A stretch of 7,137 bases of DNA from an uncultured Thermomicrobiales bacterium. Lineage in GTDB: Bacteria > Chloroflexota > Chloroflexia > Thermomicrobiales > UBA6265. Under the pieces are notes generated by a model that saw only the letters and a list, made by a program, of their open reading frames with translations, did not search any database and was not told the origin of the DNA. The stretch is taken from assembly GCA_902806395.1 (NCBI GenBank), contig CADCWH010000385.1, positions 1-7,137 on the forward strand. The letters are read 5' to 3'. The translations under genes and the position numbers were made by a program. This document shows positions 1 through 5,445 of the stretch, piece after piece. Each line of letters opens with the position of its first letter. The first letter of the stretch is position 1.

Positions 1-2
1 AC

Positions 3-1097
3 GACCCTAGTGTGGTGTGCGCCCGTGACGTGATGGGTCAGGCGGCGGACCGGTGCGTGTCCGTGCCCGTGAGGACGATCGATCGGGAGCGTGTGGCGTG
101 GTCCCCCGACGGGACACGGCTCGCTCTCTCCGAGGAAACGCTGTTCCGTGGCCAGGACGGCGACATCTGGGTCATCGACTTCACCGCCGAGGAGGGGATC
201 AACCTGACCCCCGACGGGTTCGAGGGTCGTTGGCTCTCGACGGATCCGAACCTGGTGCCGGAGGGGACTCCAGTGGATTCCCTGCCAGTCTGGGCGCCCG
301 ACGGTGCGTCGATCGCCTTCACCCGCTCGGTGATCCTGGGTGGGACCCCGTCCACAACGGCGATCTGGCGCGTGCCGGCCGGGGGCGGGGAGGCGGAAGA
401 GATCGTGACCATCCCGATCGACCAGCCATTCGCCATCCCGGCGGGCCTGCACTGGCCCGAGCCGGGGAAGATCTATGCCTCGGTCTTGGGGTCCAGCCAG
501 CCCAGCCCGGCCAACGGCATCTGGCAGGTCTCCACGGACAGTGGGGAGATGCGCCAGGTCGTCCTTGAGGACGTGGGGGATGATGGGACGGACGAGGGGC
601 CAGACGCGGATGACGACGTGCCGGGTGAGATCCGGTCCACGACCCCGATCTTGACGGCGATGGGGGCATCGAGGATGGGTGTCCTAGGGTATCCCATCGT
701 TCGGGCAAGGGGATCTCACCAAGCTGCGGTCATGTTCCTGGCGCCGGACATCGCGACCATCGACCTCAACACCGGCGCCATCAGGCCACTGGTGCCACCG
801 GACGACGTGACAGGGGAGGACGAGGTCGTGGCGGCCGCGCCGTCGCCGGATGGGCGCTGGCTGGCACTAGCCGTCCACCAGGGCGACGGGGTCTGGCGCA
901 TCGTCGTCCAGCGGATGTCCGACCCGAGCGAGTCGTATGTCCTCCGAGGAGATATCGCGTCCCGATACCTCCCGGTGTCGACCGACCTGTTTCCCGCGAT
1001 GGCGTGGTCTCCGGAGACGACCCTCCTGGTGCGAACCATCATGGGCGAGGTCGCGATCGTCGCCATCGAACCGACCGGGATGCCGGACCGGACGTGA
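3..1097 (+). CDS. PD40/TolB-like beta-propeller protein, 5' end missing
   Basis: The frame is open to the left edge and no ribosome binding site precedes the first in-window GTG (12) or ATG (33), so the true start probably lies outside the window. Numbering from GTG 12, 361 residues are visible. WD40-like PD40 strand motifs recur: AWSPDGTRLALS at 29-40 followed by DIWVIDF, VWAPDGASIAFTR at 93-105 followed by AIWRVPAGG, SPDGRWLALAVHQ at 278-290, and a degenerate AWSPETTLLVR at 331-341. About six blades can be counted, as in TolB-type propellers. An Asp-rich insert lies at about 187-206. Such domains usually form periplasmic or extracytoplasmic scaffolds for protein or ligand binding. No enzyme motif is visible and the substrate cannot be told. 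A signal peptide or membrane anchor, if any, would lie upstream of the window. The gene converges on the minus-strand gene ending at 1228. The propeller call is fairly secure; the specific role is unknown. Confidence 0.8.
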   Translation, partial: DPSVVCARDVMGQAADRCVSVPVRTIDRERVAWSPDGTRLALSEETLFRGQDGDIWVIDFTAEEGINLTPDGFEGRWLSTDPNLVPEGTPVDSLPVWAPDGASIAFTRSVILGGTPSTTAIWRVPAGGGEAEEIVTIPIDQPFAIPAGLHWPEPGKIYASVLGSSQPSPANGIWQVSTDSGEMRQVVLEDVGDDGTDEGPDADDDVPGEIRSTTPILTAMGASRMGVLGYPIVRARGSHQAAVMFLAPDIATIDLNTGAIRPLVPPDDVTGEDEVVAAAPSPDGRWLALAVHQGDGVWRIVVQRMSDPSESYVLRGDIASRYLPVSTDLFPAMAWSPETTLLVRTIMGEVAIVAIEPTGMPDRT

Positions 1098-1159
1098 CGT
1101 CTGACGGGGACGGTGGGGCAGCCTGCGACCGTCCTGGGATGTGCCATGGGGAGGGCACG

Positions 1160-1195
1160 ACGCGGGCCCCGGAAGGTCATTCCCGGGGCCCGTGT
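1160..1195. terminator. GC-rich hairpin between convergent genes, possible bidirectional terminator
   Basis: The arms 1160-1172 and 1183-1195 pair over 13 bp with one G.T wobble, including a perfect 10-bp core CGGGCCCCGG / CCGGGGCCCG. The loop is 10 nt. It lies 62 bp after the propeller gene's stop and 32 bp after the opposing gene's stop, where a shared terminator is expected. Neither side has a clear T-run, so efficient Rho-independent termination is not certain. A smaller GTGCC/GGCAC hairpin sits beside it at 1141-1158. Confidence 0.6.
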
Positions 1196-1227
1196 CATGT
1201 GCGATCAGCGACGAGTGCGACGAGTGG

Positions 1228-3096
1228 CTACGCGCCGGCCTGTTCGCCAGCCTCCGGCGCGGCGGGCGTGCCCGACGGGTCGGCTCCCGTCGCGGGTCGC
1301 TGCTCGGGGGCGTTGGACCAGGCATCCCAGAGACCGTAGGTGTAGAGGGCACCCCACACGGCGACCAGCAGCGGCCGGGGGTGGCGGGGGCCGATGCGGA
1401 AGCCGGGCGGGCCGACGATGTCGCGGGGGAGCCAGGTGGACATGCCGCTGGCGGAACTGAGGGCGAGACCGGCGATGGCGAAGGCGGCCGCCTTGCCACG
1501 CTGGCCGTTGTAGTACTGGCCGGCGCCCTCGTTCAGGAGGGAGAGGCCGAGGGCGGCGTAGCGGGCCGGCAGGGCCGCGAAGGCACCCTTGGTCGCGCGG
1601 GCGATCTCACCGGTGGGATCCGGGCCCGTCACCGCGCCGGTGACCGGGTTTGACCGGACGGCCTCGACGCCGGCGGCGATCTTTTCCTTCGCGCCCTCCG
1701 TCCCGGCCGTGATCAGGTCCTTGGCCGAGTCACCGCCCGAGGTGACCGAGCCCAAGGTGGAGCGGGCCGCCTCGGTCCCGGCGGCAAGAGTCGAGCGGGC
1801 GGCGCCGACGGCGCCGGCGGCTCGGCTGGTGATCCCTCCCGAACTCTCGGCATCCGACTCGTCGCCGGCGGCGTCGGGGGCCGTGCCGGACGTGGCATCG
1901 GCGGACATTCCGGCATCGGTCGAGTCCATGGCGTGGGCAGTGCCCGGGTCACCGCTCGCTGTCTCCGTGCCTGTGGCCGGGGCGGTCATCCCCGTGTCCA
2001 TGGCGTCGGCTGCCGCGCCGACGGCCGGAGGGGCCTGGCTCGAGCCACCGAGGGGCGGGGGCGGGGTCGATCCCCCGGTGGACCCGCCACCGAGGACGGC
2101 CTGGCCGGTGAGCGGGGTGGATGGGCCCGAACCGTGGCCCTGATCGGACCCCGGGCGGCCGGTGGGCTGGGACATCACCGTGGCCCGGTTGGCCTGGCGG
2201 CTGGCGGTGAATCCCCGCTCGCCGGTGGAGGTGAAGTCGGGCGAGCCGGTCGCCGCCTCGGGGGATCGCCGCGCCTCGCGGTCGTTGCCGCTCCCGGTGC
2301 CGGCGCCGGATGACGCCGTGAAGCGCCCCGCGGCGTCGCGTTCCGGGGTGGTGTGGGCTCGGCCCCCACCAGCGTCCGATGAACCTTCGGTGGCCCCGAC
2401 GGCCGCGCTGGCCAAGCCTTCGAGATCGGACGGGCGGGGCAGCGTGGCCGGGGACACGCCCGCCTCGCGGAGGGCGGCGAGCGCGTCGCCGCCGACCGAG
2501 CCACCCTCGGGGTGGTTCATCTCGGCCTCCGGCGCCACACCCGCCTCGCGCGGAGAGACGGCGGCGGCGGGGTCCGGGAGGGTCGGGGTGCCGGGGGAGG
2601 GCAGCGGGGCGTCCTCGGGGGTGGTCCGCCCGGTGCCGGTCGCCGGGGGTGACTGCGAGACCGAGGAGGCGACGGCGCCGCCTGCCGGGCGGCCGATCGC
2701 ATCGATCGCGGAGCGGGCGGCGCTTTGGGCCTGGTCCGAGATGGTGCTGCCACCCGGTGGGTCGCTGACCTGCGACGCGGCGGCGCCGGCCCGGGTGCCG
2801 GCGTCGTCGCGGCCGACGGGGCCGTCGCGGAAGCCGGTCGGGGCGCTGTCGGCGTCGTAGCTATCTCCGCCGCGCCAGGTATCGCCCTGGGCGTCCTGCC
2901 ACGCCTGGACCGGGATGACCGCCAGCACCTCGTCGAGCGAGGCGTAGCGGCCCTCAGTCACGTATTGGCCGATCACGTTGCGCAGCGCCTCGTCGTCCTC
3001 GACGGCGGTGACGAGTTGGTCCTTCGTGACCCCGCCCGACCAGTCGAGACCCGCCAGGTGATCGTTGAGCCAGCCGAGCATGTCCTTGGTATCCAT
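1228..3096 (-). CDS. Disordered protein with DUF2795-like N-terminus, LEA-like repeats and TM2-like C-terminus
   Basis: The start is ATG at 3096, preceded on the minus strand by GAGAGAGG with a 9-nt spacer. The reading frame extends 97 codons further upstream, but that stretch looks non-coding. The product has 622 residues. Residues 1-65 form a compact helical module (TKDQLVTAVEDD, then GRYASLDEVLAVI) that resembles DUF2795. Residues about 80-425 are low-complexity Gly/Ser/Pro/Ala/Thr and probably disordered. Residues 429-482 are amphipathic with 11-residue repeats. Residues 504-597 look like a TM2/DUF5683-type membrane hairpin: GLSLLNEGAGQYYNGQRGKA leading into a hydrophobic helix (537-553), a loop, then a second helix (575-590) ending LWDAWSNA. 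A short Pro/Ala-rich tail follows. No catalytic motif is visible. I infer an inner-membrane protein with a long flexible arm, possibly stress- or envelope-related. The coding call is firm, the domain assignments moderate, the function unknown. It is monocistronic as far as visible. Confidence 0.8.
   Translation of the reverse strand: MDTKDMLGWLNDHLAGLDWSGGVTKDQLVTAVEDDEALRNVIGQYVTEGRYASLDEVLAVIPVQAWQDAQGDTWRGGDSYDADSAPTGFRDGPVGRDDAGTRAGAAASQVSDPPGGSTISDQAQSAARSAIDAIGRPAGGAVASSVSQSPPATGTGRTTPEDAPLPSPGTPTLPDPAAAVSPREAGVAPEAEMNHPEGGSVGGDALAALREAGVSPATLPRPSDLEGLASAAVGATEGSSDAGGGRAHTTPERDAAGRFTASSGAGTGSGNDREARRSPEAATGSPDFTSTGERGFTASRQANRATVMSQPTGRPGSDQGHGSGPSTPLTGQAVLGGGSTGGSTPPPPLGGSSQAPPAVGAAADAMDTGMTAPATGTETASGDPGTAHAMDSTDAGMSADATSGTAPDAAGDESDAESSGGITSRAAGAVGAARSTLAAGTEAARSTLGSVTSGGDSAKDLITAGTEGAKEKIAAGVEAVRSNPVTGAVTGPDPTGEIARATKGAFAALPARYAALGLSLLNEGAGQYYNGQRGKAAAFAIAGLALSSASGMSTWLPRDIVGPPGFRIGPRHPRPLLVAVWGALYTYGLWDAWSNAPEQRPATGADPSGTPAAPEAGEQAGA
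1651..1791 (-). repeat. 11-residue amphipathic protein repeats (LEA/apolipoprotein-like)
   Basis: This segment encodes residues 436-482 of the minus-strand membrane protein. TLAAGTEAARS (436-446) is followed by a weaker copy TLGSVTSGGDS (447-457). After three residues come LITAGTEGAKE (461-471) and KIAAGVEAVRS (472-482). The shared pattern is hydrophobic-hydrophobic, then AG, then Glu, Ala and a basic residue every 11 positions, as in LEA group 3 proteins and apolipoproteins. The similarity to those families is by pattern only. Confidence 0.6.
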
Positions 3097-3114
3097 GGTG
3101 AGGTGCCTCTCTCT

Positions 3115-3130
3115 CCGCGGTCTCCCGCGG
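3115..3130 (-). promoter_or_regulatory. Hairpin next to the ribosome binding site of the TM2-like gene
   Basis: CCGCGG at 3115-3120 and CCGCGG at 3125-3130 flank a 4-nt TCTC. In the minus-strand mRNA this gives a 6-bp all-G/C stem whose 3' arm touches the purine-rich GAGAGAGG ribosome binding site (3106-3113). It could limit or time ribosome access. The regulatory role is inference. Confidence 0.4.
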
Positions 3131-3428
3131 GATGTGGGGCCGTCCTTCCCGGGCGGTGGCCCACGGTGGACCGCCGTGCTCTCCGGGTCCGACGGCCGGG
3201 GGTGACGCTGCGCGTTGCGTGTCCCTATAGGGGAAGAACTGTCACGATCCGTGCCACCTCTTCGTGGCGCGGGGGTGCGATCGCCGCGGTGGTCCTCGCC
3301 ATCGGGTACGTGCCGTTCGCCACGGCACCCGCGAGTGCCACGCGCGATGCCCGGACCGGGAGGGGCCACCGGGACGGCGGGCTCCACGGAGCGACAGGAA
3401 CAGTCCAGATCGAGCGTGTTCGGCTCTA

Positions 3429-3457
3429 TTGCGCTGCGAATTGGCGTGCCATAGGAT
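3429..3457 (+). promoter_or_regulatory. Candidate sigma-70-type promoter for the cupredoxin gene
   Basis: TTGCGC (3429-3434) and TAGGAT (3452-3457) are separated by exactly 17 bp, 59 bp before the GTG start. The -10 keeps the TAnnnT pattern and the -35 matches TTGACA only in its first three bases. CGTGCC stands one base before the -10, as it does before the TACAGT box at 6969. Confidence 0.45.
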
Positions 3458-3502
3458 GGGGGTGCCGGGATGACCGGCAGTCAATGTGGGGCCGTTCGGA
3501 TC

Positions 3503-3509
3503 GGGGAGG
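3503..3509 (+). promoter_or_regulatory. Ribosome binding site that fixes the GTG start at 3517
   Basis: GGGGAGG lies 7 nt before GTG 3517. The in-frame ATG at 3484 has no such site, and starting there would put a charged, non-hydrophobic stretch ahead of the signal peptide. Confidence 0.75.
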
Positions 3510-3516
3510 CAATCAC

Positions 3517-4491
3517 GTGCGCTTCATCCTGTCACTCGTGATCCTGTTCGCGTTCATCGGCTCGTACCCGGCCATCACCTCGGCTCAGGGCGCGAGCCCC
3601 GCCGCGACCCCGTCCGCGGAATGTGTCTACCCCGAATTGCCACCCGGCACGCCCACCCCGATGGAGGCCTCACCCGCCGCGATGGAGGGCATGGAGGAGA
3701 TGGCGGGGGCGAGTCCAGAGGTGGCGGAGGAGGCCTCACCGGAAGTGGTGGGAACGCCAGCCCCGCCCGAGGGGACCCCTGCCGAGCAGGCTGACATCGA
3801 CCTGGTGACGGCCCTCTACGAGAGCGCCGTCGCGTGCATCAACAGCGGCGATTACCTCGGGTTCGCCGCACTGTCGACCCCAGAGGCGCTGCTGGAGGAA
3901 TACGGCACCACCAACCCATATGACGTCCCCGTGATCTTCGAGTCGTTCGACGTGCCGCCGTTCCAACTCGTTTCGGTGGAGTCGGTGCTGGTCCTGGCCG
4001 ATGGGCGCCTCTACGCCGAGACCGTGTATCTCGTCGGCAACGCCCTCAGCAAGGAGGGTGCCTATTTCGCCGAGCGGGACGGCACGCTCCTCTTCGATTC
4101 GGGGACCGTTGACTTGCCGGTCGACGTGCCGGCCGACGCGCAGGCCGCGGACGTCACGATGGTCGACTTCGAGTTCCAGATCGGTCAGGACACGTTCGAC
4201 ACCGGTTCGCCGATCGCCTTCAGCATCACGAACCAAGGCGACTACCCGCACGAGTTCGTGGTGATGCGGTTGCCGGAAGGCGTGACGGTCGAGCAGGTGG
4301 CCGAGGACCCTTCGCTCTTCGCGCAGGTCACCTTCATCGGCGGCACCTTCGCCGAGCCGGGCCAGCAGGCGCCGCCACTGGTGCTGCTCGATATGGAGCC
4401 GGGGACCTACACCGTGGTCTGCTTCGTCGACACGCCGGACGGCGTGCCGCACGTCGCCCGGGGCATGATCGCCGAGATCACGATCGAGTAG
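3517..4491 (+). CDS. Secreted NTF2-like/cupredoxin fusion protein with type 1 copper site
   Basis: The GTG start is set by GGGGAGG 7 nt upstream. The product has 324 residues. Residues 1-23 are a Sec signal peptide ([13 protein letters not shown] core) with likely cleavage after ITSA. Residues 26-90 are a Pro/Ala/Glu-rich linker with repeated ASPE and ASPA units. Residues 91-200 ([19 protein letters not shown], then [15 protein letters not shown] and strand-rich sequence) resemble an NTF2/SnoaL-like fold. Residues 212-324 are a cupredoxin domain: DFEF and [16 protein letters not shown], then TYTVVCF, then PHVARGM. His245, Cys302, His312 and Met317 form a full type 1 copper set as H...C-x9-H-x4-M. 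The Cys-His loop is longer than in plastocyanin. It is probably exported and possibly an electron carrier or copper-binding protein; the partner is unknown. Cys36 and Cys107 could form a disulfide. A strong terminator follows, so it appears monocistronic. The cupredoxin call is strong; the NTF2-like call is moderate. Confidence 0.87.
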   Translation: MRFILSLVILFAFIGSYPAITSAQGASPAATPSAECVYPELPPGTPTPMEASPAAMEGMEEMAGASPEVAEEASPEVVGTPAPPEGTPAEQADIDLVTALYESAVACINSGDYLGFAALSTPEALLEEYGTTNPYDVPVIFESFDVPPFQLVSVESVLVLADGRLYAETVYLVGNALSKEGAYFAERDGTLLFDSGTVDLPVDVPADAQAADVTMVDFEFQIGQDTFDTGSPIAFSITNQGDYPHEFVVMRLPEGVTVEQVAEDPSLFAQVTFIGGTFAEPGQQAPPLVLLDMEPGTYTVVCFVDTPDGVPHVARGMIAEITIE

Positions 4492-4536
4492 CGGTCGCAT
4501 CGTCTGGCCCGGGGAATGCCCGGCACGGGGTCCGCT

Positions 4537-4572
4537 CGGGGAGGTCGCCGGTTCCGTCCGGCGGCCTCCCCG
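4537..4572 (+). terminator. Intrinsic terminator after the cupredoxin gene
   Basis: The arms 4537-4551 and 4558-4572 pair over 15 positions, with one T.G wobble between 8-bp and 6-bp perfect segments (CGGGGAGG/CCTCCCCG and CGCCGG/CCGGCG). The loop is TTCCGT. A short pyrimidine tail TCTTCTC follows. It starts 46 bp after the stop codon and ends 64 bp before pncC, which suggests pncC has its own promoter. Confidence 0.8.
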
Positions 4573-4636
4573 TCTTCTCGCAGGTCGCCCACCCGTCCGC
4601 GGACCACCGCATCTTGGAGCAGGGAGGAGCATCGCG

Positions 4637-5128
4637 ATGGACCACGGCGCGACTCGCGCAGAACACCGCATCGTCGCCGCACTGCGGGTGGAGGGAACGA
4701 CGATCGCCACGGCGGAGTCGTGCACGGGGGGTGGGATCGCGGCCCGGATCACCTCGGTGCCGGGGAGTTCCGAGGTGTTTCCAGGAGGGATCGTCGCCTA
4801 TGCCAACGGGACCAAGGCGCGGCTGCTAGGGGTGCCGGAGGACATCCTGGCCTCAGTCGGAGCGGTCAGCGAGGAGTGCGCCCGAGCGATGGCCGAGGGA
4901 GCGGTGCGCCTGTTCGGGGCCGACCTGGCAGTGGCCTCGACCGGGATCGCCGGGCCGGGCGGGGGAACGCCCCGCAAACCGGTCGGCCTGGTCTACCTGG
5001 CCACCTGCGGCCCGGCCGGGACGGTCGTGTCGCGCCACCAGTTCCCGGGCGACCGGGCGGCGGTGACGGCGGCGGCGATCGAGGTGGCGCTGGCGTTGGT
5101 CCTGGAGTCGATGGACGGTAGACGGTAG
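4637..5128 (+). CDS. pncC: Nicotinamide-nucleotide amidase (CinA C-terminal domain, stand-alone)
   Basis: The family hydrolyses nicotinamide mononucleotide to nicotinate mononucleotide plus ammonia, a cytosolic step in pyridine nucleotide recycling. ATG 4637 follows AGGGAGGAG with a 7-nt spacer. The 163 residues match the usual stand-alone PncC length; the N-terminal CinA domain (COG1058) is absent. Signature motifs are TAESCTGG (25-32), which carries the expected catalytic Ser28, [17 protein letters not shown] (50-66) with Lys60 as the likely paired lysine, and [20 protein letters not shown] (100-119). The Ser and Lys roles come from family knowledge. The gene lies between a terminator and a 317-bp spacer, so it is probably transcribed alone. 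An oddity is that the last codons and the stop fall inside a GACGGTA tandem repeat, giving an unusual DGRR tail. Identification is secure. Confidence 0.94.
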   Translation: MDHGATRAEHRIVAALRVEGTTIATAESCTGGGIAARITSVPGSSEVFPGGIVAYANGTKARLLGVPEDILASVGAVSEECARAMAEGAVRLFGADLAVASTGIAGPGGGTPRKPVGLVYLATCGPAGTVVSRHQFPGDRAAVTAAAIEVALALVLESMDGRR

Positions 5129-5134
5129 ATGGCA
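5114..5134 (+). repeat. Heptamer tandem repeat over the pncC stop codon
   Basis: Two perfect GACGGTA units (5114-5120 and 5121-5127) are followed in phase by GATGGCA (5128-5134), which differs at two positions. The TAG stop (5126-5128) lies inside the array. A related array in the same 7-nt phase follows the M16 gene at 6732. Confidence 0.6.
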
Positions 5135-5219
5135 AGGGACAGGATGTTGGCCAGAGGCCCGAACCTCTAGCGCCCGGTTGCCAAAAACGTGCCCAATATG
5201 ACAAACGCAATCCATTGAA

Positions 5220-5239
5220 GGGCGCAGCGAGCAGCGCCC
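5220..5239. repeat. REP-like interrupted palindrome
   Basis: GGGCGC (5220-5225) and GCGCCC (5234-5239) pair around AGCGAGCA, where inner GC/GC can also pair across an A.A mismatch. It sits at the end of an AT-rich patch, 91 bp after pncC. No T-run follows, so it is a poor terminator. The form resembles short dispersed hairpins common in Chloroflexota genomes, but only one copy is visible here. Confidence 0.4.
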
Positions 5240-5289
5240 CTATGAGTATGGGTGTCGGATCGGAAGGTATGGTTCGCATGTGCCCATTC

Positions 5290-5325
5290 GGCGTTCCCGG
5301 CGATGTCCGCGACCCCGGGAAAGCC
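5290..5325. repeat. Inverted repeat upstream of the M16 promoter candidate
   Basis: TTCCCGG (5294-5300) and CCGGGAA (5315-5321) pair perfectly and extend past one mismatch with GGC/GCC (5290-5292 and 5323-5325). The 13-nt loop holds a further GTC/GAC pair. It ends 19 bp before the TACACT box, a position suited to an operator. That role is inference. Confidence 0.35.
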
Positions 5326-5344
5326 CGCGGTCGTGGGCATCGCC

Positions 5345-5350
5345 TACACT
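5345..5350 (+). promoter_or_regulatory. Candidate -10 box for the M16 gene
   Basis: TACACT keeps the TAnnnT pattern and lies 95 bp before the GTG start, in a context (GCATCGCC before it) similar to the other plus-strand candidates. No recognisable -35 lies 16-18 bp upstream, so this is weak. Confidence 0.3.
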
Positions 5351-5445
5351 TGGCGGATGCGGGATCAGAGATGGGCGGTCCGATGGGGGCGCCCGCCCCT
5401 GAATGATCGATCTGGATCGTAGCCGAGTATTCAAGGGGTGGAAGC

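Larger units (their letters stand above)
3097..3516. other. Divergent intergenic region with hairpins and promoter candidates
   Basis: This 420-bp region separates the minus-strand TM2-like gene from the plus-strand cupredoxin gene. It holds the minus-strand ribosome binding site (3106-3113) and an abutting CCGCGG-TCTC-CCGCGG hairpin (3115-3130). A GGCGGT/ACCGCC inverted repeat lies at 3152-3157 and 3170-3175. A 10-bp palindrome CCCTATAGGG at 3223-3232 contains a TATAGG that could act as a minus-strand -10 box, but no good -35 is spaced to match. The plus-strand promoter candidate lies at 3429-3457. No convincing separate gene is present, although frame 1 from about 3202 encodes a signal-peptide-like stretch. 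Confidence 0.55.
5129..5445. other. Spacer between pncC and the M16 gene
   Basis: No gene is recognised in these 317 bp. In order the spacer holds the end of the heptamer repeat, an AGAGG/CCTCT hairpin (5153-5168), an AT-rich patch (5178-5220, about 42% GC), a GGGCGC/GCGCCC hairpin (5220-5239), an inverted repeat (5290-5325), a TACACT -10 candidate (5345-5350), and a GC-rich leader with a small GGGGC/GCCCC hairpin (5386-5399) before the ribosome binding site. Confidence 0.5.

Noticed and set aside
1141..2860. Several plus-strand open frames of 170-230 codons.
   Set aside because: They are antisense to the low-complexity coding region of the minus-strand gene, and their Ala/Pro/Arg-rich translations reflect composition only.
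3097..3387. A 97-codon in-frame upstream extension of the minus-strand TM2-like gene.
   Set aside because: The extension is Arg/Pro/Gly-rich with no domain look, and ATG 3096 has a purine-rich ribosome binding site and begins a clear folded module.
2725..3516. A long plus-strand open frame leading into the cupredoxin gene.
   Set aside because: It is antisense to the minus-strand gene for much of its length. The real start at 3517 has a strong ribosome binding site and a proper signal peptide.
3736..4752. A 338-codon open frame on the minus strand.
   Set aside because: It is antisense to the cupredoxin gene, crosses its terminator, and its Arg/His-rich translation has no family look; this is typical of high-GC DNA.
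5129..5445. A tRNA or small RNA gene in the pncC-M16 spacer.
   Set aside because: No cloverleaf, T-loop consensus or 3' CCA is seen; the hairpins are isolated and lack a T-run.
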